A DNA stretch of 64,000 nucleotides from Sulfurovum sp. (GCA_026990595.1 JALXCZ010000049.1:1-64000); one strand, 5' to 3'. Numbered from the stretch's first letter, positions 15,874 through 25,027 are shown. Notes: generated by a model not told the origin, from the letters alone. Numbers and translations are program-made.

Positions 15874-17118
15874 ATGCTACACTTACATATGGCTAAAACA
15901 CTATTTCTCTACCTTGTTTGTATCTTTACGATATATGCAAATATTCTTCAGAATACTATTGATAAAGCACCCATAGGTGCGACACTCACGCTACCTTCAG
16001 GTGTTTATAAAGGCAATATTGTCATAAACAAACCTTTGACTATTAGGGGGAAAGATAAAAACGTTATCATTCAAGGTGATAATAGAGGAAGTGTGGTTAC
16101 CATTAACAGTGCCTATGTCGTTCTCGAAAACCTCCATATTACATCTTCCGGAGAAAGAATGGAAATGCTAGATGCGGGTATCAGACTTCATCATGTCAAA
16201 CAGTGTAAAATAGACCATTGTAAAATTACCAATACCCTTTACGGGATAGATATGGACAGTGTTGAAGATTCTATCATTTCAAATAACTATATTACTTCTA
16301 AAAAAAATACTTTACCTCTTCGTGGTGATGCTATCAAAATATGGTACGCCAAAAACAATATAATTCAGAATAATACGATAGAACGCAGCAGAGATGTCAC
16401 CCTGACATATGCCAGCCATAATCGCATTGAAGGAAACATTTTTTTAAACAATCGCTTTGCTCTTCATCTTGAAATGAGTCATCAAAACATCATCAAAGAC
16501 AATATATTCAAATATAATTCCGTAGGCATTTTGATGATGGGGATCAAAGATATCAATATCACCGGAAACCAGATCTTAAGTTCAAAAGGTGCCGCAGGTA
16601 TTGCAGTAGTCGCTGACAAAGTCAATCATTTTCATTTTGAACACAACAGTGTCAAATTCAATGCAAAAGCACTCTATATTGATGAAAAAGGGAATGAAAA
16701 AGGCATACAAAGATATATTTCCCATAACCAGTTCTTGTACAATAATGAAGTGTTTCACTTTCATTCAGCGATTCAAAACAATATAATCACACACAATATC
16801 ATTCGTGGCAATATTGAGGATGTTCTTCAGGATCTTACCTCCAAATCACCCCAAAACAATACTATAGCTTACAACTACTGGGACAGATATGAAGGATTTG
16901 ACAGAGATCATGATAATCTGGGAGATACCCCTTACCGTATATTTTTATATGCTGACCAGCTTTGGAAACAAGACAACAAGTTAAAATTTTTTTACAATAC
17001 TCCCATACTCTCTGTCATCAATCTTCTCTCACGTATAGCCCCATTCATAGAACCTGTGCTACTCCTTGAAGATACAAAGCCCGTTATGGTACTTCCAACT
17101 GAGCCAATACATCGATAA
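15874..17118 (+). CDS. NosD-like periplasmic right-handed beta-helix protein
   Basis: About 414 residues: signal peptide, then repeating beta-helix turns rich in N-x-I/V (IIQNNTI, NRIEGNIF, NIIKDNIF, NITGNQI), and the C-terminal block YNYWDRYEGFDRDHDNLGDTPYR characteristic of NosD, which assists copper-site assembly of nitrous oxide reductase in the periplasm. No nosZ, nosF or nosY is in the window, so the role here is uncertain. The start is unclear: ATG 15874 has AAGAG just upstream, ATG 15889 gives a cleaner signal peptide (MAKTLFLYLV). It starts 34 bases from divergent purN and its 3' end overlaps nnrD by 35 bases. Confidence 0.78.
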   Translation: MLHLHMAKTLFLYLVCIFTIYANILQNTIDKAPIGATLTLPSGVYKGNIVINKPLTIRGKDKNVIIQGDNRGSVVTINSAYVVLENLHITSSGERMEMLDAGIRLHHVKQCKIDHCKITNTLYGIDMDSVEDSIISNNYITSKKNTLPLRGDAIKIWYAKNNIIQNNTIERSRDVTLTYASHNRIEGNIFLNNRFALHLEMSHQNIIKDNIFKYNSVGILMMGIKDINITGNQILSSKGAAGIAVVADKVNHFHFEHNSVKFNAKALYIDEKGNEKGIQRYISHNQFLYNNEVFHFHSAIQNNIITHNIIRGNIEDVLQDLTSKSPQNNTIAYNYWDRYEGFDRDHDNLGDTPYRIFLYADQLWKQDNKLKFFYNTPILSVINLLSRIAPFIEPVLLLEDTKPVMVLPTEPIHR

Positions 17119-18493
17119 TATCCGTAGGCAGCATCGAATAAGAGGCACCTTTGTATCTGTTTGCTGAAAGTACCAAAGTCAATGATCCCTGCACCGCAGC
17201 TTCTATACCTGTATACCCCTGTGCCAAAAGTGAGACGATCAGCCCGGAAAGTACATCACCGCTGCCCCCCTTACTGAGTTTGGAGCACCCAAGAGGATTA
17301 ACATAAAGGTTTTCTTCCTGCATGATGAGAGTATTGGCACCTTTAAGCAAAAGTGTCACATGCGGATATTTGGTATTGAAGCGACGCACCATTTCAAAAC
17401 GGCTCTTCTGTACTTGAGAGACTGTAAGAATCTCCCCTGTCAACCGTTTCCATAAGGCAATGAACTCTTTGGGATGAGGAGTGATGACCACTTCTCTGTT
17501 CTTTTGCTCCAAAATACCCAATAGTTGAGGGGAATAGAAAGCATCTGCATCCAGCAATACAGGCAGATGGCTCTCCACCACATATTTTTGTAAAAATTCA
17601 CTCTCAAAATGTCCACCCAGCCCCATACCTATGGCAATGGCTGATGCATTGTCAGGGACTACGGTCGCATGCATCAAATATGCAGGTGGAGAAACTTTGT
17701 CATGGACAACCAGTGTGGTAAGCCCTGCCCCAAACCTGCTACATGCCATACCGGCAATGATACCTGCTCCCTCTTTCTCTCCACAGAAGAGTGCTGCATG
17801 ACCAAAATCTCCTTTGTGTGTCGCCTCTGTCAGTCTGCTTGGCAAACTCAGATCAGAAGATTCCAGTACAAAAGTTTTACTCTCTCCCTCATACTGTCTA
17901 CTGCTTATACCAAGATCTGCCCGTATGATCCTGCCTATAGAATCTTTACTCTCATCCAAAAAGAGCCCTTCTTTGAATGCCCCCATAGTAACAGTTACAT
18001 CTGCTTTGAAAGCCATAGGCATCAACGTTCCGTTTTCTCCTATTCCTGTAGGTACATCACAGGCGATCTTGTGTCCTTTAAAACTGTTGAGTCGATGCAG
18101 AAGGTACTGCGTCTCTTTGTCTATTTCTCTGTTGAGTCCTGCACCAAAGAGTGCATCAACAATCACATCAGAATCATAAAGCTCTTTTACAATATTGACA
18201 CCCAATGCTTCTGCTCTTTGAAGCTGCAGTTTTGCCATCTCTGACTTTACACCAAAAGGCAGCACCAACTTTACTTCATAGGTTCCATGCAGCTGCCGTG
18301 CAAGCACTATGCCGTCTGCTCCATTATTGCCCACTCCGGAGACGATAAGCACAGAAGAGCCTTTTTCAAAACGGTTTTGTATATACTCTGCCATTCCTCT
18401 AGCGGCATGTTCCATGAGAATGTCTTCGGTAAGTCCGTATGTCTCGTAGCATTTTTGATCAAATTTATAGCAGGATTTAAAGAGTTTGTGCAT
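17084..18493 (-). CDS. nnrD: Bifunctional NAD(P)H-hydrate epimerase / dehydratase
   Basis: Repairs hydrated NADH and NADPH. The N-terminal half is a YjeF_N epimerase domain (VSGVGNNGADGIVLARQL, VDALFGAGLNR, CDVPTGIG). The C-terminal half is the ADP/ATP-dependent dehydratase of ribokinase fold, with TPHPKEF, LLKGANT and the catalytic GGSGDVLSG. 469 residues is slightly short for the fusion but both halves are complete at motif level. The 3' end overlaps the convergent nosD-like gene by 35 bases. Confidence 0.93.
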   Translation of the reverse strand: MHKLFKSCYKFDQKCYETYGLTEDILMEHAARGMAEYIQNRFEKGSSVLIVSGVGNNGADGIVLARQLHGTYEVKLVLPFGVKSEMAKLQLQRAEALGVNIVKELYDSDVIVDALFGAGLNREIDKETQYLLHRLNSFKGHKIACDVPTGIGENGTLMPMAFKADVTVTMGAFKEGLFLDESKDSIGRIIRADLGISSRQYEGESKTFVLESSDLSLPSRLTEATHKGDFGHAALFCGEKEGAGIIAGMACSRFGAGLTTLVVHDKVSPPAYLMHATVVPDNASAIAIGMGLGGHFESEFLQKYVVESHLPVLLDADAFYSPQLLGILEQKNREVVITPHPKEFIALWKRLTGEILTVSQVQKSRFEMVRRFNTKYPHVTLLLKGANTLIMQEENLYVNPLGCSKLSKGGSGDVLSGLIVSLLAQGYTGIEAAVQGSLTLVLSANRYKGASYSMLPTDIIDVLAQLEVP

Positions 18494-18545
18494 GAGTCAT
18501 CCTTTAAAGGTTCTTTACTTTTATCTTACCATAAATTTATTTCGA

Positions 18546-18592
18546 TATAATCCGCTTCATATTTATCTCTTTTGGGCCAAGTTCCCAAAAAA
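18546..18592 (+). promoter_or_regulatory. rpsU promoter -10 and leader hairpin
   Basis: TATAAT at 18546-18551 in an AT-rich setting is a likely -10 for rpsU. The leader that follows contains the inverted repeat TTTTGGG/CCCAAAA (18572-18592) a few bases before the Shine-Dalgarno region, which could limit ribosome access or attenuate the transcript. Confidence 0.5.
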
Positions 18593-18618
18593 TTTTGATA
18601 AGGAAGGGGGTGCCGGAC

Positions 18619-18831
18619 ATGCCAGGAATTAAACTAACATCACGTGATTCATTTGATGACGCTTACAGAAAATTCAAAAGACAATGTGACAGAAACCTTA
18701 TCGTAACTGAAGCAAGAGCTAGACAGCACTACGAAACAGCAACTGAAAAAAGAAAAAAAGAGAAGATTGCAACACGCAAAAAGATCCTTAAAAAACTCTT
18801 CATGCTTAGAAGATACGAGTCTAGACTGTAA
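18619..18831 (+). CDS. rpsU: 30S ribosomal protein S21
   Basis: 70 residues beginning [20 protein letters not shown] with a basic C-terminal helix, as expected for S21, a small-subunit protein near the anti-Shine-Dalgarno site. The family start (MPGI) fixes the ATG at 18619; AAGGAAGGGGG lies upstream at a slightly long distance. Single gene between divergent nnrD and purT. Confidence 0.96.
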   Translation: MPGIKLTSRDSFDDAYRKFKRQCDRNLIVTEARARQHYETATEKRKKEKIATRKKILKKLFMLRRYESRL

Positions 18832-18841
18832 TCATTACAGC

Positions 18842-18863
18842 AGTAGGGCATCTGCCCTGCTAC
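18842..18863. terminator. GTAG-type hairpin after rpsU
   Basis: AGTAGGGCA pairs with TGCCCTGCT (nine pairs, one wobble), eleven bases after the rpsU stop. It resembles a single REP arm (GTAG plus hairpin). It has no immediate T-run, so termination is plausible but unproven. Confidence 0.4.
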
Positions 18864-18969
18864 TCAATCTACATTTTTACTACAAACTCTATAAAATCCT
18901 ACCAAACTCATTACATCTTAGTTAACTTTTCGCTAAAATAATTCCAATTATTTTTTTAAAGGTTTCTCT

Positions 18970-20133
18970 ATGACATTTACTACCCCATTACAAAAAAATG
19001 CGATCAAGATCATGCTCCTTGGTTCAGGTGAACTTGGTAAAGAAGTGGCTATAGAGGCACAACGTCTTGGCATCGAAGTCATTGCTGTGGACAAATATGA
19101 AAATGCCCCTGCACACCTGGTAGCCAACAGAAGTTACGCTATAGACATGCAAAATGAAGCAGCCGTTCTTGAAGTGATAGAAAAAGAGAAGCCTAGTTTC
19201 ATTTTACCTGAAGTAGAAGCCATCTCCATCTCTGCACTTTTTAAGGCAGAAAAAAGAGGTTTTCATGTTATCCCTAACGCTGAAGCGGTAAACAAGACCA
19301 TGAACCGTAAAAATATCCGTGTTTTTGCGGCCCAAGAGTTGGGTGTGAAAACATCTGGCTTTGAGTTTGTCACCACACTTAATGGACTCAAAGAGGCATC
19401 AGAGCACATAGGATTCCCTTGTGTCATTAAGCCTGTGATGAGCTCATCTGGACATGGACAAAGCATCGCCAAAACAGCAGATGACATAGAAAAGTCATGG
19501 GAGATAGCCAAAGAGGCACGTGGTGATGCGAGTGAGCTGATTGTCGAAGAGTTTGTACCTTTTGACTATGAGATCACCTTGCTAACCGTGCGTAACGAGA
19601 CAGGTACCGTCTTTTGTGACCCTATAGGACACGTACAAAAAGATGGTGACTTCATCCTCTCATGGCAACCAATGCAAATGAGTGATGCAGCACTGCAAAA
19701 GGCAAAAGAGATTGCCAAGGCTGTGACAGACGGTCTTGGCGGTCGCGGTATCTTTGGAGTGGAGTTCTTTGTTAAAGGTGAAGAAGTTTACTTCTCTGAA
19801 CTTAGCCCTCGTCCACATGACACAGGGATGGTGACACTCATCACACAGAGTCAAAGCCAGTTTGCCCTGCATGTAAGAGCCGTACTTGGTCTGCCACTTG
19901 ACTACACCACTTACGGCTCTGGTGCCTGTGGTGCATACAAAGCAAAAAATGAGAGCCATAGCCCTGTACTTGAGATTCCTGATGATGCTTTCTCTAAAAA
20001 CTCTTTTGTAAGAGTCTTTGGAAAACCAGAATCCCATGTAGGTCGCCGTATGGCAGTCAGTCTTGTTCTCGATGAAGTAGAAGAAGCAAAAAGAAGAGCT
20101 GCACAGATCGTTGATAGCATCAATGATAACTAG
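18970..20133 (+). CDS. purT: Formate-dependent GAR formyltransferase
   Basis: ATP-grasp enzyme that formylates GAR with formate and ATP. 387 residues: N-terminal [26 protein letters not shown]-type segment (LPEVEAIS), [12 protein letters not shown] phosphate clamp, [11 protein letters not shown], and [13 protein letters not shown], all PurT hallmarks. Start ATG has AAAGG upstream. The next gene starts inside its last codons, making it the first gene of a five-gene operon. It duplicates the step catalysed by PurN. Confidence 0.96.
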   Translation: MTFTTPLQKNAIKIMLLGSGELGKEVAIEAQRLGIEVIAVDKYENAPAHLVANRSYAIDMQNEAAVLEVIEKEKPSFILPEVEAISISALFKAEKRGFHVIPNAEAVNKTMNRKNIRVFAAQELGVKTSGFEFVTTLNGLKEASEHIGFPCVIKPVMSSSGHGQSIAKTADDIEKSWEIAKEARGDASELIVEEFVPFDYEITLLTVRNETGTVFCDPIGHVQKDGDFILSWQPMQMSDAALQKAKEIAKAVTDGLGGRGIFGVEFFVKGEEVYFSELSPRPHDTGMVTLITQSQSQFALHVRAVLGLPLDYTTYGSGACGAYKAKNESHSPVLEIPDDAFSKNSFVRVFGKPESHVGRRMAVSLVLDEVEEAKRRAAQIVDSINDN

Positions 20134-20545
20134 ACAGTACCGACTTACCCTCCCTGCCTACCCAAGAGGGATGCACCTTATCACAGATCAGATAGAAGCA
20201 CTCTTTGACGGTTCCGTTTCTACCGGTATGGCACATCTTTTCCTGCAGCATACCAGTGCAAGTCTGTGTATCAGTGAAAATGTAGACCCTTCTGTACGCA
20301 GTGATGCAGAGACATTCCTGAATGACCTCATCCCTGAGTCCTACCCCAAATTTCAACATACCTATGAAGGAAGCGATGATATGCCCGCCCATCTGAAGAA
20401 TATGCTTTTGGGTACATCACTCAGCATTCCTCTGACCCAAGGCAGGTTGGCACTTGGAACATGGCAGGGGGTCTACCTTTTTGAACACAGGGATCATGCA
20501 TCTAGAAGAACAGTTATCCTCACACTGCAAGGAGAGCAGTCATGA
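20123..20545 (+). CDS. YjbQ family protein (UPF0047)
   Basis: 140 residues with [13 protein letters not shown] and the C-terminal [19 protein letters not shown], the signature of the YjbQ family, small trimeric proteins with a conserved metal-like His/Asp/Glu site and weak thiamine-phosphate-synthase activity in E. coli. The ATG at 20123 overlaps the end of purT by 11 bases; the TTG 12 bases earlier is less likely. Its stop overlaps the next start (ATGA). Confidence 0.9.
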   Translation: MITRQYRLTLPAYPRGMHLITDQIEALFDGSVSTGMAHLFLQHTSASLCISENVDPSVRSDAETFLNDLIPESYPKFQHTYEGSDDMPAHLKNMLLGTSLSIPLTQGRLALGTWQGVYLFEHRDHASRRTVILTLQGEQS

Positions 20546-21474
20546 AGATCGTTCTGCTCGATGCTCAGACACTCGGTGATGATCTTGACCTTTGCGTTCT
20601 TGAACCATTTGGAGATATGACTGTTTACCAGACCACCTCTTATGATGAGACCTATGAGCGGATCAAAGATGCACAGATCGTCATTACCAACAAAGTGGTC
20701 ATTGATGCAAACCTGCTTGAACTTACCCCTAAACTCAAACTTATCTGCATCGCAGCCACAGGGATGAACAATGTTGATCTTGAAGCAGCCAGAGCGAATG
20801 GCGTGGTGGTCAAAAATGTAGCAGGATATTCCACCAAATCCGTTGTTCAACATACCTTTACCATGGCTTTGTACCTTTTGGAGAAAATAGCATATTATGA
20901 CCAAACAGTCAAAAGCGGTACATGGACAGCGTCAGGACTTTTTACTGATGTCTCCCAACCTTTTTATGAGATCGCAGGAAAAAAATGGGGGATCATCGGT
21001 CTTGGTACCATAGGTCAGGAAGTCGCCAACGTTGCCACTGCCTTTGGTGCAGAAGTAAGCTACTACTCCACCAGCGGGAAGAACCTTAAACATGGTTACC
21101 CCCATAAAAGTCTGGAGTTCATTCTAAAAGACTCCGATATCATCTCGATCCATGCACCGTTGAATGAGGATACATATGAGCTCATCAATGAAATGAATCT
21201 CTCCTACATTAAAGAAGATGCTATTTTACTCAACCTCGGACGCGGAGGCATCATAGATGAGACCGATCTCTCTTATGAACTGGACAGAAAAAGATTTTAC
21301 GCAGGGTTGGATGTACTGGAAAAAGAGCCGTTGCAGTCTACTAACAGGCTTAATGAGATCAAACACAAAGAGAGACTGCTTATCACCCCTCATATCGCAT
21401 GGGCAAGTATTGAAGCCAGACAAAAGCTTCTTAAAGGTATTGTGAAAAATATTGAAACATTTTTGGAGAAATAA
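20542..21474 (+). CDS. D-2-hydroxyacid dehydrogenase (NAD-dependent)
   Basis: 310 residues with the catalytic-domain segment ATGMNNVDLEAA, the nucleotide-binding GLGTIGQEVANVA, NLGRGGIIDETDL (Arg), Glu in GLDVLEKEP, and His in LLITPHIAWAS, that is the Arg-Glu-His triad of the family. It interconverts a 2-ketoacid and a D-2-hydroxyacid, perhaps hydroxypyruvate/glycerate. It overlaps yjbQ by four bases and is followed after three bases by a fumarate-reductase-like flavoprotein gene, so the three are co-translated. Confidence 0.9.
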   Translation: MKIVLLDAQTLGDDLDLCVLEPFGDMTVYQTTSYDETYERIKDAQIVITNKVVIDANLLELTPKLKLICIAATGMNNVDLEAARANGVVVKNVAGYSTKSVVQHTFTMALYLLEKIAYYDQTVKSGTWTASGLFTDVSQPFYEIAGKKWGIIGLGTIGQEVANVATAFGAEVSYYSTSGKNLKHGYPHKSLEFILKDSDIISIHAPLNEDTYELINEMNLSYIKEDAILLNLGRGGIIDETDLSYELDRKRFYAGLDVLEKEPLQSTNRLNEIKHKERLLITPHIAWASIEARQKLLKGIVKNIETFLEK

Positions 21475-21477
21475 ACT

Positions 21478-23073
21478 ATGATCGATGTTCTCATCATTGG
21501 TTCAGGAGGTGCAGGATTAACTGCAGCCTTGGCTGCAAAAGAAGCCGGTGCTTCTGTACTTGTAGTAGGTAAATCCTACCCTACCAACTCTCAAACTTCT
21601 ATGGCACAAGGCGGGATGAATGCGGCACTTGGCAATGCGGGTGAAGACCATATAGCCCTGCATGTACAAGATACCATCAAATCAGCACACGGTCTGTGCG
21701 ATGAAGATATGGTACGTCAAATGTGTGCAGATGCCCCAAAAACCATAGAGTGGCTAGAGAGTATCGGTGTACCTTTCTCACGTCTTGACAATGACAAAGC
21801 CGGTGTAGAGACAGTAGCCCAGCGTCAAATGGGTGGAGCCTCTGCCAAACGTGCCTGCTATGCACAGGACTATACAGGATTGAAGATCCTTCACACTCTG
21901 TATGATACCTGCCTAAAAGAAAAGATAGACTTTTTAGATGAACACTATTTTCTTAACCTCATTGTAAAAGATGGCATAGCAAAAGGTGCAACTTTTTTAG
22001 ACATACGTACAGGCGAGGTCAAACAGATTAACGCCAAATCTATCATCATCGCTACAGGTGGGTATGCTTCACTCTATCACGGTTTTACGACTAATGCTTA
22101 TGGAAGTACAGGTGACGGTGTAGCAGCCGTACTTCGTGCAGGCGGTGCAGTCTCTGACATGGAATTCATACAGTTCCACCCCACTGCACTCAAACACTCT
22201 TCTATTCTCATAAGCGAGAGTGCCAGAGGTGAAGGCGGACATCTGCTAAACTCTGAGGGTGAGCGTTTTGTGGATGAGCTTAAACCTCGTGACGAAGTAG
22301 CCAGAGCCATTTTTAAAGAGCTCTCTGAGGACAAAGAAGTGTTCCTTGATGTCAGACATCTTGGGGAGGACAAACTCATGGAACTCCTCCCTCAGGAGGT
22401 GGCACTGTGCAAACTGCATGAACATATAGACCCAGCCAAAGAGCTCATCCCCATTAAACCTGTGGCACACTACAGCATGGGTGGGATAGATGTTGACTAT
22501 GCACTAGAAGTTACAGGTATCAAAGGCTGTTTTGCAGTAGGAGAATGCTCCAATGCCAAGGTACACGGAGCCAACCGCCTTGGAGGGAACTCCCTGCTGG
22601 AGATTACAGCATTTGGAAGATTTGCAGGAGAGAATGCCTACAAACACAGTATCTATGCCAGTACCAAACCTGATGAAGGTAGACAACTTCAAAAAGACAG
22701 AGCACACATAAAAAACATCTATACCCAGAAAGCCAGCGTGAATTTCTATACACAACGTGAACAACTTGGAAAACTCTTTTATGAAAAAGTAGGTATTATC
22801 AGAGAAAATTCTCAGCTCAGTAAGGCTCTTGATGAAGTCATCGCGATGCAGGTACTTTCAAACAAAATAGGCATACAGGACAAAAGCGCCACCAACAACA
22901 CCAATCTTATAGACTTTTTAGAGTTCTCCAATGCACTCCTGCTTGCTCCCACCATCATCTCAGCAGCCATTGCCAGAGACGAGAGCCGCGGGGCACACTA
23001 CAAAGTAGATTTTAAAGAAGAGAATGAGGATTTTAGAAAGCATATTGTTTTGCAGTGGAAGAGGGAGTCATAA
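21478..23073 (+). CDS. Fumarate reductase/succinate dehydrogenase-type flavoprotein subunit, class E-like
   Basis: 531 residues with an FAD-binding GSGGAGLTAALAA start and the full dicarboxylate site: FIQFHPTAL, RGEGGHLLN, RDEVARAI, HYSMGGIDVD, and GANRLGGNSLLE. So it should reduce fumarate or oxidise succinate (or a close relative). At the place where FrdA/SdhA carry the His that binds FAD covalently, the sequence is NSQTSMAQGG, with Gln39, so FAD is probably not covalent. The iron-sulphur subunit follows with TAATG overlap; no anchor or SdhE subunit follows. GGAGAA precedes the start. Confidence 0.9.
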   Translation: MIDVLIIGSGGAGLTAALAAKEAGASVLVVGKSYPTNSQTSMAQGGMNAALGNAGEDHIALHVQDTIKSAHGLCDEDMVRQMCADAPKTIEWLESIGVPFSRLDNDKAGVETVAQRQMGGASAKRACYAQDYTGLKILHTLYDTCLKEKIDFLDEHYFLNLIVKDGIAKGATFLDIRTGEVKQINAKSIIIATGGYASLYHGFTTNAYGSTGDGVAAVLRAGGAVSDMEFIQFHPTALKHSSILISESARGEGGHLLNSEGERFVDELKPRDEVARAIFKELSEDKEVFLDVRHLGEDKLMELLPQEVALCKLHEHIDPAKELIPIKPVAHYSMGGIDVDYALEVTGIKGCFAVGECSNAKVHGANRLGGNSLLEITAFGRFAGENAYKHSIYASTKPDEGRQLQKDRAHIKNIYTQKASVNFYTQREQLGKLFYEKVGIIRENSQLSKALDEVIAMQVLSNKIGIQDKSATNNTNLIDFLEFSNALLLAPTIISAAIARDESRGAHYKVDFKEENEDFRKHIVLQWKRES

Positions 23074-23780
23074 TGAAAATTAAAATACAAAGAGACAAAA
23101 GTATTGAAGAATTTGAAGTCTCCCCATCCATGACCCTGCTTGCCGCCCTTTACGAAATTAAAGAAGATCAGGATGCTTCACTGACATTCATGGCAGGATG
23201 CCGTGCTTCGGTATGCGGTACCTGTGCAGTACGTGTCAACGGCAAAGAAGAGTTGGCTTGTGCCTATAAAATAAAGGGGGATGAACTTGTCGAACCCCTA
23301 CAATACCATCCCGTACTGCGTGACCTGAGAGTAGACAAGAACAGAGCCAAAGAGACATTGGTAAAGACCACCGCATGGCTACATGAAAGCAAAGAAGCAA
23401 CACTTACACATAATGATGAAAAACTTACCGAAAAACAGACAGACTGCATACTCTGTGACTCCTGTTATTCTGCCTGCCCTGTGTACGCAGTCAATCCTGA
23501 CTTTTTAGGACCTTTTGCTCTCACACGTGCCTACCGCTACACTACAGACAAAAGAGAAGGTGATGCCAAAGCCATCATAGACAACATCCAGACCAACGGG
23601 GTCTGGGACTGTACTTTATGCGGGGAGTGTACAGCTGTATGCCCCAAAGGCATTGACCCAAAAATGGACATTACCATGCTTAGAGGAACATCCTTGCAGT
23701 TTGGACACTCTGACCCCAATTTTGCTACACAAAGTTTTGGAACACCGGATTTTGGATTTGATCCAAATGGTGGGTTTTAA
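23073..23780 (+). CDS. Iron-sulphur subunit of the SdhAB/FrdAB-like pair, class E-like
   Basis: 235 residues from the ATG at 23073, which overlaps the upstream stop and has GAGGGAG before it. N-terminal ferredoxin domain with C43, C48, C51 and C63 for [2Fe-2S]; then CxxCxxCxxxCP at 125-136 for [4Fe-4S]; then C180, C183, C186, C190 in CTLCGECTAVCPKG. Ordinary SdhB lacks the second Cys of this last motif and holds [3Fe-4S]; the extra Cys is typical of class E enzymes, where the cluster is [4Fe-4S]. The usual CCG-domain partner SdhE is missing. Electron acceptor or donor is thus unknown. Confidence 0.9.
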   Translation: MKIKIQRDKSIEEFEVSPSMTLLAALYEIKEDQDASLTFMAGCRASVCGTCAVRVNGKEELACAYKIKGDELVEPLQYHPVLRDLRVDKNRAKETLVKTTAWLHESKEATLTHNDEKLTEKQTDCILCDSCYSACPVYAVNPDFLGPFALTRAYRYTTDKREGDAKAIIDNIQTNGVWDCTLCGECTAVCPKGIDPKMDITMLRGTSLQFGHSDPNFATQSFGTPDFGFDPNGGF

Positions 23781-24190
23781 TCTGCCTGAGCCTTTTCAAA
23801 TCCTTCAACAATCACTTCAGGGATCTTCATAGGTCTCATCTTTTTGCTATCTACAAAAACCCACTCCGTTTTTCCTTCACAGACCGTAGCACCATCACTC
23901 ACACGGGTGATAAGATAACGACGTACAGACATAACCTTCCCTATCTCTTCTACCCATGTTTCCATCACGAGTTCATCACCTTCAAATGCAGCTCTTTTAT
24001 ACTCAATGTTATGGGATCTGGCAACCCATGTACCACCAAGCTCCAAACATTTCTCATAGCCGAATCCAACTGCTTCTGAGTGTTTGGTAGCAGCATCTAT
24101 CATCCAGCTTAGGTAAGTAACATTATGTACATGGCCGTTAAAGTCTATCTCTTCTTTTTTCACTCTAAAAGTATAGGTATAGTGTTTCAT
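23777..24190 (-). CDS. Acyl-CoA thioesterase, 4HBT (YbgC/FadM-like)
   Basis: 137-residue hot-dog-fold protein. The catalytic segment EIDFNGHVHNVTYLSWM has the Asp and the GHV-N pattern of 4-hydroxybenzoyl-CoA thioesterase-like enzymes. It probably hydrolyses short or medium acyl-CoA in the cytoplasm. The start overlaps the stop of the membrane metalloprotease-like gene by four bases; the 3' end overlaps the end of the iron-sulphur gene on the other strand by four. Confidence 0.85.
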   Translation of the reverse strand: MKHYTYTFRVKKEEIDFNGHVHNVTYLSWMIDAATKHSEAVGFGYEKCLELGGTWVARSHNIEYKRAAFEGDELVMETWVEEIGKVMSVRRYLITRVSDGATVCEGKTEWVFVDSKKMRPMKIPEVIVEGFEKAQAD

Positions 24191-24813
24191 TGTTCCTCTT
24201 TTTGGTTTGAAAATGCTTCAAAAAACATTGCAATAAGTGCTCCAGCCATTAATAGTACCGAAACCAGCTTAGTCATGCCGGAAATCAAGGACTCATAAGG
24301 CATCACACCAAGTGTTGTAAACATATAGTTAAAATCATGGATTCCATCCACTCCTAAAAAAGATTTTGCTGCAGTAACTATCGCACCTTGATGTGCAGTC
24401 GACATATACCAAGACGAATAATCAAAGGAAATACCCAATATAAATATACCTACATAATACGCCATATAGTTTTTTTGTTTTTTATAATAATAGGCAACGC
24501 CAAAAGGAAACAGCCACTGAAACAGTGTACCATTCATTACCATCACGAACTTGGGACATGGTAAAATATAACATACACCATGCCCTCCTTCATGTACGAT
24601 ACCTAAAGTTTGATTGATGATAAATTGATAGATACCAAAGAAATATTCACTTATCGTTCTAAATTCGTGTATTTGTCCTGAATAGGGTTTGTATTGTAAA
24701 TAAAAAAAGAAAAAGCACACAAAAAGAAGCAAAATAAATTTTTTAGTTCTTTTATCAGGAAGTCCATCGGTTGAAGACTTCTCTTTTTTAAATAGATGAT
24801 TAAATTTTTTCAT
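24187..24813 (-). CDS. Membrane protein with HExxH-type motif (putative M50-like metalloprotease)
   Basis: 208 residues with about five hydrophobic segments. The second lies at IVHEGGHGVCYIL, an HExxH zinc motif (H74, E75, H78) inside a membrane helix, which suggests a relative of site-2-type intramembrane proteases. A second ligand motif typical of M50 (NxxPxxxLDG) is not visible, so activity is uncertain. It overlaps the small membrane gene upstream and the thioesterase downstream by four bases each, giving a coupled run after leuC. Confidence 0.6.
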   Translation of the reverse strand: MKKFNHLFKKEKSSTDGLPDKRTKKFILLLFVCFFFFYLQYKPYSGQIHEFRTISEYFFGIYQFIINQTLGIVHEGGHGVCYILPCPKFVMVMNGTLFQWLFPFGVAYYYKKQKNYMAYYVGIFILGISFDYSSWYMSTAHQGAIVTAAKSFLGVDGIHDFNYMFTTLGVMPYESLISGMTKLVSVLLMAGALIAMFFEAFSNQKEEQ

Positions 24814-25025
24814 TTAGATATCTTTACAAAAAATATCAAATAAAGAAATAGAAAAAAAGAAAAAATAGTCCCTGAGGTGTATAAATATATAACAAATTGG
24901 TAATGTTCTCTCTGTTCTACAGGAGCATTAACAGAAAAGCTTCCCATCATAACAAAACCGCTTAAGCAAAAAAAGAAACCCAAGAGACAAATGACTATGA
25001 GTATAGTTTTCATCCCTTGTTTCAC
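24810..25025 (-). CDS. Small two-helix membrane protein
   Basis: Up to 71 residues with two hydrophobic helices (about 6-27 and 46-67). No family recognised. Start is probably the GTG at 25025, three bases after the leuC stop, by translational coupling; an ATG at 25013 is the alternative, but AAGGG is too close to it. It overlaps the HExxH membrane gene and may work with it. Confidence 0.5.
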   Translation of the reverse strand: MKQGMKTILIVICLLGFFFCLSGFVMMGSFSVNAPVEQREHYQFVIYLYTSGTIFSFFLFLYLIFFVKISK

Positions 25026-25027
25026 AA

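Noticed and set aside
17669-18244. 191-codon plus-strand frame
   Set aside because: Antisense to nnrD, whose two domains cover the region; no ribosome binding site or family match.
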